Assembly (NCBI GenBank): GCA_030150315.1
Contig: JASLGB010000318.1
Coordinates: forward strand, 1-5,515
Direction: 5' to 3'
DNA length: 5,515 nucleotides
Source: Dokdonella sp.
Lineage (GTDB): Bacteria > Pseudomonadota > Gammaproteobacteria > Xanthomonadales > Rhodanobacteraceae
Below are positions 1 through 5,198 of this stretch, in pieces; the first letter of the stretch is position 1; each line of letters starts with the position of its first letter. A program made the translations under genes and the position numbers. The notes beneath the pieces were generated by a model. It had not been told where the DNA came from. It saw only the letters and a program-made list of their open reading frames with translations, and did no database searches.

Positions 1-230
1 CTGTTGGTGATGACGGCCATCATGATCAGGCCGGGCACGATGTAGTCGATGTACTGGATGCCCGGCGCGATTTCGCCGATGCGGCTGCCGACCATGCGGC
101 CGAAGATGACGAAGTACAGCGTCATCGTGATCGCCGACGGCAGCAGGGTTTGCGTCCAGATACGCAGGATGCGGATGACCTCGCGCCGCGCGACGGTGTA
201 CAGGGCGACCAGTTTGGGATTGAGGGACAT
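1..230 (-). CDS. yadH: ABC-2 type transporter permease, YadH-like (N-terminal part, cut by left edge)
   Basis: This is the membrane-spanning subunit of an ABC-2 family exporter, paired with the ATPase encoded just upstream. Only the first 76 codons are present. Reading the minus strand gives a start MSLNPKLVALYT, then RILRIWTQTLLPSAITMTLYF, a family hallmark that closely resembles E. coli YadH as I remember it. The segment VGSRIGEI and the hydrophobic stretch IVPGLIMMAVITN at the edge also fit. The first membrane helix begins near residue 27. I chose the ATG at 230 because GGAA lies six bases before it. An in-frame ATG at 242 would add four residues (MESD) but has no visible Shine-Dalgarno. 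The gene follows the yadG-like ATPase after 86 bp with no gene between, so it is probably the second gene of one operon. The transported substrate is not known for this family. The family call is firm; the start is less certain. Confidence 0.9.
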   Translation of the reverse strand, partial: MSLNPKLVALYTVARREVIRILRIWTQTLLPSAITMTLYFVIFGRMVGSRIGEIAPGIQYIDYIVPGLIMMAVITN

Positions 231-316
231 GTCGGATTCCATGCGGGCTGCGGTGGAGACGGCACCGCCGTGGCGGGCTGATGCCGGAGCGTCAACGGTG
301 TGGCGTGCCGGTTTGC

Positions 317-1264
317 TCACGCGGCGCGCGGGCCGGGTTCGACCTTTCCGTTCTCGACCAGACGCACGAACAGTTCCTCAAGGCGGTTGGCCTTGTTGCG
401 CATCGAGCGCACGACCACGCCCTGCGCGGAGAGCGCCGCGAACAGCGAGTTGAGATCGTGCTGGCGCGACATTTCCGCCTCCAGCGTCACCTCGTCCACG
501 CGCGACAGGGTCACGCCGGCGATCTCCGGCAGCACCGCGACCGGATCGGCCAGGTCGAGCACGAAGGTCTCGACATCCAGCCGCGACAGCAGGCGCTTCA
601 TCGAGGTGTTCTCGATGATGCGGCCGTGGTCGATGATGGCGATGTTGCGGCACAGCTGTTCGGCTTCTTCGAGGTAGTGCGTGGTCAGGATCACCGTGGT
701 GCCGGCCGCGTTGATGCCGCTGATGAACTTCCACATCGTGCGGCGGATCTCGATGTCCACGCCGGCGGTCGGTTCGTCGAGGATCAGAAGCTTCGGCTCG
801 CTCATCATCGCGCGGGCGATCATCAGGCGCCGCTTCATGCCGCCGGACATAGCGCGCGCCGGCTGGAATGCCTTGTCCCACAGCACCAGGTGCTTGAGGT
901 ATTTCTCGGCGCGCTCCTTCGCCTCGGCGCGGGGAATGCCGTAGAAGCCGGCCGTGTTGACGCAGATGTCGAACGGCTTCTCGAAGAAATTGAAGTTCAG
1001 CTCCTGCGGCACCAGGCCGATCAGGCGCATTGCCTCGCTGCGCTGTTCGCGCACCGACACGCCGAACACGCGCGCGTCGCCGCCGGTCGCGTTGACCAGC
1101 GAGGAAAGGATGCCGATCAGCGTCGATTTGCCGGCGCCGTTGGGGCCGAGCAGGGCGAAGAAATCGCCCGGTTGCACGGTCAGCGAAACGCCCTTGAGCG
1201 CCTCGACGCCATTGGCATAGGTCTTCTTCAGCTCGATCACGTCGAGCGCTGGAACAGTCGTCAT
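317..1264 (-). CDS. yadG: ABC transporter ATP-binding protein, YadG-like
   Basis: This is the cytoplasmic ATPase that drives the adjacent ABC-2 permease. The protein has 315 residues, close to the roughly 308 of E. coli YadG. All nucleotide-binding motifs are present in order: Walker A GPNGAGKST (40-48), Q-loop glutamine in LVPQE (about 87), signature MSGGM (139-143), Walker B LLILDEP (159-165) with catalytic Glu164, D-loop AGVD (167-170) and switch histidine in LTTH (196). The signature has Met where most members have Leu, which is conservative. The YadG-typical segments PQELNFNFFE and SMRNKANRLEELFV (about 286-299) distinguish it from other ABC-2 ATPases. The C-terminal 90 residues form the usual extension after the ATPase core. 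The start ATG lies at the divergent intergenic region and has only a weak Shine-Dalgarno. The substrate is unknown. Subfamily assignment is from remembered similarity and is strong. Confidence 0.95.
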   Translation of the reverse strand: MTTVPALDVIELKKTYANGVEALKGVSLTVQPGDFFALLGPNGAGKSTLIGILSSLVNATGGDARVFGVSVREQRSEAMRLIGLVPQELNFNFFEKPFDICVNTAGFYGIPRAEAKERAEKYLKHLVLWDKAFQPARAMSGGMKRRLMIARAMMSEPKLLILDEPTAGVDIEIRRTMWKFISGINAAGTTVILTTHYLEEAEQLCRNIAIIDHGRIIENTSMKRLLSRLDVETFVLDLADPVAVLPEIAGVTLSRVDEVTLEAEMSRQHDLNSLFAALSAQGVVVRSMRNKANRLEELFVRLVENGKVEPGPRAA

Positions 1265-1305
1265 CGGGAACGCACCGCACGGCCGGAGGGACGGAGCAGC
1301 CTGCT

Positions 1306-1311
1306 AGTATA
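1306..1311 (-). promoter_or_regulatory. possible -10 element for the yadG-yadH operon
   Basis: The minus strand reads TATACT here, five of six matches to the sigma-70 -10 consensus, inside the 67-bp divergent gap. It would start transcription about 35 bases before the yadG ATG. No good TTGACA-like -35 is visible at the expected distance, where the minus strand reads roughly CATCGA. On the plus strand the same A/T-rich patch could serve the reductase gene, for which I see no better promoter. It is the only A/T-rich spot in the gap, which is the main support. Confidence 0.35.
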
Positions 1312-1331
1312 TCGGGCCGTTCCGTGCCTCG

Positions 1332-2087
1332 ATGGCTGTTCCGATGCAACTTTTCAAGCTGCGCCTCGTCGCCAGCCATATGCTGGCTCCCGCCGTCCGT
1401 CATCTGGCGTTCGAACGCGACGACGGCCAGCCGTTCGCCTTCATCCCCGGCCAGTTCATCCAGGTGCACTTCCACTACGACGACGGCAAGCCGACCAAGC
1501 GCAGCTATTCGGTCGGAACGGTCGGCAACGGCAGCGGTGCCGTGCAACAGCTGGAAATCGCCGTGTCCTATGTCGAAGGCGGCGCCGCGACGGCGCTTCT
1601 GTCCAACCTCAAGGAAGGCGAGACCATCGACGCCAGTGGCCCGTTCGGCCGCTTCTGCCTGATGGATGCCGACACCAACGCCCGCTATCTGCTGGTCGCC
1701 ACCGGCACCGGCGTCACGCCGTACCGCGCGATGCTGCCACGCATCCGCGAGCTCACCGCCAGCCGCGGCTGCCGCTTCGCGCTGGTGTACGGCGCGCGCA
1801 CCGAGGCAGAACTGCTCTACGGCGAGGAATTCGAGGCCTTCGCGCGCGAGGTTCCCGGGTTCAGCTTCCACCCCTGCTTCAGCCGCGTGCCGCGCGCCAC
1901 GCCTCGCCCGAACGATCGCGACGGCCGCGTGCAGGTCGCCTTGGCGGAACTGGCGCCGGACGCCGCGACCGACATCGCCTATCTCTGCGGCAATCCGGAC
2001 ATGGTCGACCAGAGCTTTGCGATGCTGAAGGACGCAGGCCTCGCCGTGCCGCAGATCCGCCGCGAAAAATACGTTTCCTCGCGCTGA
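1332..2087 (+). CDS. FAD/NAD(P)-binding oxidoreductase, ferredoxin-NADP+ reductase family
   Basis: This is a soluble flavoenzyme expected to pass electrons between NAD(P)H and a small carrier such as ferredoxin or flavodoxin through bound FAD. It has 251 residues, about the size of bacterial Fpr (248). The N-terminal FAD-binding barrel contains PGQFIQVHF (39-47) and the flavin motif RSYS (57-60), followed by GPFGRF (103-108). The NAD(P) domain contains the pyrophosphate loop ATGTGVTPYRAM (123-134), LVYGAR (151-156) and CGNPDMVD (219-226). There is no cysteine cluster for a 2Fe-2S domain, so it is a stand-alone reductase module. The C-terminus, REKYVSSR, keeps a tyrosine near the end but runs four residues beyond it, unlike E. 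coli Fpr, which ends in Tyr-Trp. The start is ATG 1332 or the in-frame ATG 1344; neither has a strong Shine-Dalgarno. The partner protein and NADPH preference cannot be read from the sequence. Confidence 0.88.
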   Translation: MAVPMQLFKLRLVASHMLAPAVRHLAFERDDGQPFAFIPGQFIQVHFHYDDGKPTKRSYSVGTVGNGSGAVQQLEIAVSYVEGGAATALLSNLKEGETIDASGPFGRFCLMDADTNARYLLVATGTGVTPYRAMLPRIRELTASRGCRFALVYGARTEAELLYGEEFEAFAREVPGFSFHPCFSRVPRATPRPNDRDGRVQVALAELAPDAATDIAYLCGNPDMVDQSFAMLKDAGLAVPQIRREKYVSSR

Positions 2088-2096
2088 GCCGCGCCC

Positions 2097-2495
2097 ATGC
2101 CGAAAGCCCGTGCCGCCGCCGCGTCCGTCGATGCGCTGCTGGCCGGCCTCGGGCATCCCGCCATGCCGGCCATCCTCGCCCTGCGCCGCGTGCTGCTTGG
2201 CATCGACGCCTCGATCGGCGAGGCGGTGAAATGGAATGCGCCGAGTTTCCATGTCGGCGAACACTTCGCCACGATGAACCTGCGCGCGAAGGACGGCGTA
2301 CTGCTGGTCCTGCATCGGGGCGCGAAGAAAACGGCGCTGCCGGTCGCGGCGATCCCCGATCCGGCCGGCCTTCTGCACTGGCTGGGGCCGGACCGCGCCA
2401 CGCTGGCCTTCCGTGACGAGTCCGACGTGGCGGCGAAGGCGGACGCACTGGCCGCGATCGTGCGGTGCTGGATCACCTGCCTGCCGGCGAAGTGA
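2097..2495 (+). CDS. DUF1801 (YdhG/YdeI-like) small domain protein
   Basis: This is a 132-residue cytoplasmic protein with the DUF1801 core EAVKWNAPSFHVGEHFATM (42-60). In this family a helix ends in the conserved E-x-x-K-W and continues into a strand beginning with Pro-Ser-Phe. The strand VLLVLHRG (68-75) and the C-terminal helix AAKADALAAIVRCWITCL (112-129) complete the compact fold. It has no signal peptide or membrane segment. It starts 9 bp after the reductase stop codon and is very probably co-transcribed with it, though a shared function is not evident. The biochemical role of DUF1801 proteins is unknown to me. The region before the ATG is GC-rich without a clear Shine-Dalgarno, so translation may depend on the upstream gene. 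The family assignment rests on the E-A-V-K-W-N-A-P-S-F motif and length. Confidence 0.82.
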   Translation: MPKARAAAASVDALLAGLGHPAMPAILALRRVLLGIDASIGEAVKWNAPSFHVGEHFATMNLRAKDGVLLVLHRGAKKTALPVAAIPDPAGLLHWLGPDRATLAFRDESDVAAKADALAAIVRCWITCLPAK

Positions 2496-2545
2496 GTGCG
2501 AAGCCGTTGCCGCGTGGCGCCGACGGCATGATCGATCGACGCCGA

Positions 2546-2569
2546 GGCTGTAAAGGACGCTTGACAGCC
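2546..2569. promoter_or_regulatory. operator O1, imperfect dyad over the -35 element
   Basis: A 24-bp imperfect palindrome with outer arms GGCTGT and ACAGCC; nine of twelve positions per arm are symmetric. Its 20-bp core CTGTAAAGGACGCTTGACAG (2548-2567) differs from the core of O2 at only two positions. The right half contains the hexamer TTGACA (2561-2566), which is also a perfect -35, so a bound repressor would block RNA polymerase directly. The likely ligand is the XRE-type protein encoded at 3442-3639, inferred from its place in the same operon. Confidence 0.75.
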
Positions 2570-2590
2570 CGGCACGCCCGGCGCTAATTT
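2561..2590 (+). promoter_or_regulatory. sigma-70-type promoter of the membrane protein / XRE / hydrolase operon
   Basis: A consensus -35 TTGACA (2561-2566) is followed by an 18-bp GC-rich spacer and the -10-like TAATTT (2585-2590). That hexamer matches TATAAT at three of six positions, including the first T-A and the final T. It is the most A/T-rich patch in the intergenic region. Transcription would begin near 2596-2598, giving a leader of about 25 bases. The -35 lies inside operator O1 and the -10 abuts operator O2, which is the layout of a repressible promoter. Confidence 0.65.
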
Positions 2591-2616
2591 TCCTGTCAAG
2601 CACGCTTGACAGGAAA
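2589..2616. promoter_or_regulatory. operator O2, near-perfect dyad over the transcription start and ribosome binding site
   Basis: A 28-bp palindrome with 13-bp perfect arms (TTTCCTGTCAAGC and GCTTGACAGGAAA) around a 2-base centre AC. Its 20-bp core CTGTCAAGCACGCTTGACAG (2593-2612) matches O1 at 18 of 20 bases. The two centres are 45 bp apart, roughly four helical turns, so dimers on both sites would sit close to the same face of the DNA. O2 overlaps the expected transcription start. An RNA hairpin is a less likely reading, because a transcript starting near 2597 would lack most of the left arm. Confidence 0.82.
2611..2616 (+). promoter_or_regulatory. Shine-Dalgarno of the first membrane protein gene, inside O2
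   Basis: AGGAAA lies five bases before the ATG at 2622 and forms the last six bases of the right arm of operator O2. It supports that start codon. It also means the operator's outer arm sequence is constrained by translation as well as by repressor binding. Confidence 0.75.
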
Positions 2617-2621
2617 TCTGC

Positions 2622-3020
2622 ATGTTGCGGGAACTCTGGTATGAAGGCAGCACGCGCCGCTACTGGTGGGCGTCCGGCCTGTTGATGCTGGTCTACGTGC
2701 CGGCCTGCGTTCTTGCGATCTCGCGCATCGAAAGCATCCAGTCGCCGCTGCTGCGCGCCCTGGCGGCCCTGGCGCCGATGCCGTTCGTGCTCGCCTTCGG
2801 CTGGCTCGAGTACCGCCGCATCCGCCGCACCGACGAGCTGCGCCAGCGCATGGAGCTGGAGGCCGGCATGATCGCGTTCGGCGTTTCCTTCCTCGTCGTC
2901 ACCGTGATCGGCCTGCTCGACAACGCCGGGGTCGTGCATATGCCGCTGCTGCAGGCGATCCCGCTGATGTGCGTGATCTACGTCGCCGCGCAGATCGCCG
3001 CGCATCGGCGCTACCGCTAG
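2622..3020 (+). CDS. small 4-TM membrane protein, paralogue 1
   Basis: I do not recognise a named family. The protein has 132 residues and four predicted inner-membrane helices, at about 14-33, 43-63, 81-100 and 107-127. A basic segment YRRIRRTDELRQRMELEA (64-81) lies between helices 2 and 3 and is expected to be cytoplasmic. The protein ends in a basic HRRYR tail. The segment DELRQR (71-76), the N-terminal RRY (12-14) and the Pro-x-Pro of helix 2 (52-54) are shared with the protein of the next gene, so the two are diverged tandem paralogues. From memory, related 4-TM proteins with a D-E-[FL]-x-x-R loop are often encoded next to small XRE regulators in proteobacteria; that needs checking. It is the first gene after the twin-operator promoter and starts five bases after AGGAAA. 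A regulatory or sensing role with the XRE protein is inference only. Confidence 0.85.
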   Translation: MLRELWYEGSTRRYWWASGLLMLVYVPACVLAISRIESIQSPLLRALAALAPMPFVLAFGWLEYRRIRRTDELRQRMELEAGMIAFGVSFLVVTVIGLLDNAGVVHMPLLQAIPLMCVIYVAAQIAAHRRYR

Positions 3021-3022
3021 GC

Positions 3023-3445
3023 ATGGGCAAAATCATGCGCACGATTCCCTACAGCCGCCGACGCTACCGCCTTGCCGTGCTCGCACTGATGGCCGTCTAT
3101 GTGGCCCTTATGCTGATGGTGTGGCCGGCCGTGCGCGCCGTGGACGGGACGCCGGCACGCATCGCGCTGGCCCTGCTGCCGCCACTGCCGGTGATCGGCG
3201 TGGTCTGGCTGATGGTCTGGCGCGTGCTCAATGCCGACGAGCTGGAACAGCGCCTGCACATGATCGCGCTCAGCATCGCCAGCGGCGTGGTCGCCGCGGC
3301 AAGCCTGGTCGGCGGATTCCTCGGCGCCGCCGGCGTGATCGAGCGCGGCGACCTGCTGATCTGGGTGTTTCCCGTGCTGGCCCTGGTCTACGGCATCGCC
3401 CGCTGGATCGTCGCGCGCCGCTACGGCGCCGGGGAATGCGAATGA
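3023..3445 (+). CDS. small 4-TM membrane protein, paralogue 2
   Basis: An unnamed membrane protein of 140 residues, two bases downstream of paralogue 1. Helices are predicted at about 17-35, 46-68, 80-102 and 110-130. The linker between helices 2 and 3 carries NADELEQRLHMIA (70-82), matching TDELRQR of the first protein. SRRRY (11-15), VY (25-26), the LPPLP of helix 2 (52-56) and the C-terminal ARRY (131-134) also align with it. I chose ATG 3023, which keeps the genes two bases apart. The in-frame ATG at 3035 would give 136 residues and has GGG seven bases before it, so it is a real alternative. Neither has a strong Shine-Dalgarno, consistent with coupling to the upstream gene. The stop codon overlaps the start of the XRE gene in ATGA. 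The paralogues may form a heteromer, which is inference. Confidence 0.82.
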   Translation: MGKIMRTIPYSRRRYRLAVLALMAVYVALMLMVWPAVRAVDGTPARIALALLPPLPVIGVVWLMVWRVLNADELEQRLHMIALSIASGVVAAASLVGGFLGAAGVIERGDLLIWVFPVLALVYGIARWIVARRYGAGECE

Positions 3446-3639
3446 AGAACGGCTTGCGCGAACTGCGCGAGGCGAAGGGCTGGTCGCAGGGCGAACTCGG
3501 CGAGAAGTTGGGTGTTTCGCGCCAGACGATCAATGCGATCGAAACCGGAAAATACGATCCCAGCCTGCCGCTCGCGTTCCGCATTGCCCGGCTTTTCAAG
3601 AAATCGATCGAAGCAATCTTTGACTCGGGAGAGGCGTGA
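3442..3639 (+). CDS. small XRE-family (Cro/CI-type) DNA-binding transcriptional regulator
   Basis: A 65-residue protein made almost entirely of one Cro/CI helix-turn-helix domain, with no ligand-binding or dimerisation extension. Helix 1 is LRELREAKGWSQ (5-16), helix 2 is QGELGEKLG (16-24) and the recognition helix is SRQTINAIETG (26-36). The tail KYDPSLPLAFRIARLFKKSIEAIF (37-60) is the usual core of the short family that includes YozG-like regulators. It presumably binds DNA as a dimer. The twin 20-bp dyads at the operon promoter are the obvious targets, which would make it an autoregulator. The start ATG 3442 overlaps the previous stop (ATGA) and has GGGGA six bases before it. An in-frame ATG at 3436 would add two residues but lies too close to that Shine-Dalgarno. 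The inducing signal cannot be read from the sequence; the adjacent membrane proteins are candidates. Confidence 0.93.
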   Translation: MKNGLRELREAKGWSQGELGEKLGVSRQTINAIETGKYDPSLPLAFRIARLFKKSIEAIFDSGEA

Positions 3640-5198
3640 TGGACAAACGCAGGGTTCTGAAGATCGCCGTCGCGGTGGCCTTCCTGGCTGCGGTCGGCGT
3701 GCAGCAGTGGCGCAGCAAGCACAAGGACGGCAGTGACAGCCGATCGACGCAGGGCGCGGCCATCGTGCAGCGTGGCAGCGAGCGCGGCTTCACACTCGGT
3801 TCGCTGCGCTTCGAGCCGTGCGAGCTCGACCAGCGCAACAGTGCGGCAACGACGGCGGCGTTCTGCGCGCCGTTTGAAGTACCGGAAAACTGGGACAAGC
3901 CCGACGGCCGCAAGATCGGCCTGCGCCTGGCCATGCTGCGCAGCAGTTCCGCGGCGGCCGAGCGCGATCCGGTTGTGCTGCTGGCCGGTGGCCCGGGCCA
4001 GGCGGCCACCGAAGTCTTTCCGCGCGCCGCGGCCGCGTTCGCACCGCTGCTGCGCAAGCGCAACGTCGTGCTGATGGATCAGCGTGGCACCGGCGGATCG
4101 AACGCCCTCGAATGCGCGCAGGACATCGATGCGGAGGCAGACCCCGCCGCGCAGGATATCGATCTCGACAAGCTGCGGGTCGATACGCGCGACTGTCTGG
4201 ACAAGGTATCCAGGCACGCCGATCCGGCGCAGTACACGACCACGGTCGCGGTGCGCGATCTCGAGGCCTTGCGCCAGGCGATGGGCGCGCCGCAGTTCAA
4301 CCTGATCGGCGTTTCCTACGGCACGCGCGTCGCGCAGCAATACCTGATGCGCCACCCCGACGGCGTGCGCAGCGTCGTGCTCGACAGCGCGGTGCCGAAC
4401 GAGGTCATCCTCGGCGAGGAGTTCGCGCGCAATCTCGATGCGTCGCTGAAGGCGCAGTTCGCCGCCTGTGCCGCGGATGACGCCTGCGCGAAGGCGTTCG
4501 GCGATCCCTACGACAGCCTGTACCGGTTGCGCGACCGCCTTGCCGCGCAGCCGGCCAAGCTCCAGTCGCGCGATCCGCGCACCGGCATGCCGGCGGAAAC
4601 GACGCTCGGCGCGGCGCGCCTGGCCGGCCTCGCTCGCATGTTCGCCTACGCGTCGGAAACCGCGGCGCTGTTGCCGCTGGCGATCTCGCGCTCGCTCGAC
4701 GGCGACTACGCCGCGCTCGCCGGCCAGTCCGACTACATCACCGCCGAAATGTCCGATCTGATCGGCAGCGGCATGCAGCTGTCGGTCATCTGCGCGGAGG
4801 ACGCCGACCTCATCCACGACAACCCGGACGATGCGCGACTGCTGCTCGGTAACACCTTTGCCCGCGTGATGCGCGAGCAGTGCGCGGTATGGCCGCGCGG
4901 CACGCGGCCGGCGGACTTCCACCAGCCGGTGACCGGCGACACGCCGGTGCTGATCCTGTCGGGCGAGTTCGACCCGGTCACGCCGCCGCGCTACGGCGAG
5001 CAGATCCTCAAGAGCCTCGGCAACGGGCGCCACCTGGTCGCGACCGGCCAGGGCCACAGCGTGATGGGGCGCGGCTGCATGCCCAAGCTGACGGCGCGCT
5101 TCGTCGACCGGCTGGAAACGAAAACCCTCGACGCCGGTTGCCTCGCCGATTTCGGCCCGACGCCGGCCTTCATCGACTTCAACGGAGCCGCGCCATGA
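3639..5198 (+). CDS. membrane-anchored S33-type alpha/beta hydrolase (tripeptidyl/prolyl aminopeptidase-like)
   Basis: This is a predicted extracytoplasmic serine hydrolase of 519 residues, probably a peptidase. The N-terminus MDKRRVLKIAVAVAFLAAVG is a positively charged signal peptide or anchor with no obvious cleavage site. The alpha/beta fold contains the oxyanion-loop motif GGPG (117-120), DQRG (147-150), the nucleophile elbow GVSYGT (224-229, Ser226), the acid in SGEFDPVTPP (Asp445) and the base in GQGHS (His473). All three catalytic residues are thus present, and the Asp/His region looks like the TAP-like C-terminal domain. A lid of helices lies at roughly 255-430. Ten cysteines (61, 76, 159, 186, 277, 283, 385, 415, 480, 501) suggest disulfides and a periplasmic location. 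ATG 3639 overlaps the XRE stop by one base (TGATG) and has GGGAGAGG just upstream; a GTG at 3636 is too close to it. Esterase activity cannot be excluded. Confidence 0.9.
   Translation: MDKRRVLKIAVAVAFLAAVGVQQWRSKHKDGSDSRSTQGAAIVQRGSERGFTLGSLRFEPCELDQRNSAATTAAFCAPFEVPENWDKPDGRKIGLRLAMLRSSSAAAERDPVVLLAGGPGQAATEVFPRAAAAFAPLLRKRNVVLMDQRGTGGSNALECAQDIDAEADPAAQDIDLDKLRVDTRDCLDKVSRHADPAQYTTTVAVRDLEALRQAMGAPQFNLIGVSYGTRVAQQYLMRHPDGVRSVVLDSAVPNEVILGEEFARNLDASLKAQFAACAADDACAKAFGDPYDSLYRLRDRLAAQPAKLQSRDPRTGMPAETTLGAARLAGLARMFAYASETAALLPLAISRSLDGDYAALAGQSDYITAEMSDLIGSGMQLSVICAEDADLIHDNPDDARLLLGNTFARVMREQCAVWPRGTRPADFHQPVTGDTPVLILSGEFDPVTPPRYGEQILKSLGNGRHLVATGQGHSVMGRGCMPKLTARFVDRLETKTLDAGCLADFGPTPAFIDFNGAAP

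Noticed and set aside
231..316. The 86-bp gap between the yadG-like and yadH-like genes, examined for a promoter, small gene or repeat.
   Set aside because: It is GC-rich with no promoter-like hexamers, no inverted repeat of note and no coding frame with a ribosome binding site. It looks like plain operon spacing.
281..2416. A 711-codon open frame on the plus strand crossing yadG antisense and the reductase gene, plus similar very long frames at 378-3005 and 3270-5057 on the minus strand.
   Set aside because: They are Arg/Ala/His-rich shadows, typical of high-GC DNA, lying over genes with clear conserved motifs in other frames. None shows a recognisable domain.
2507..2531. Possible intrinsic terminator after the DUF1801 gene, formed by GCCGT and ACGGC arms.
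   Set aside because: The perfect stem is only about five base pairs, the loop is long, and no run of T follows. It does not meet the pattern of an intrinsic terminator.
2528..2587. A 19-codon frame starting at ATG 2528 in the operator region, as a leader peptide.
   Set aside because: It has no Shine-Dalgarno, lies upstream of and across the promoter elements, and its Arg-rich content looks like chance in GC-rich DNA.
2589..2616. The 28-bp palindrome as an insertion-sequence end, recombination site or attachment site.
   Set aside because: A second copy lies 45 bp away in the same orientation around a promoter, no transposase or integrase is present, and no target duplication is visible. An operator explains both copies better.
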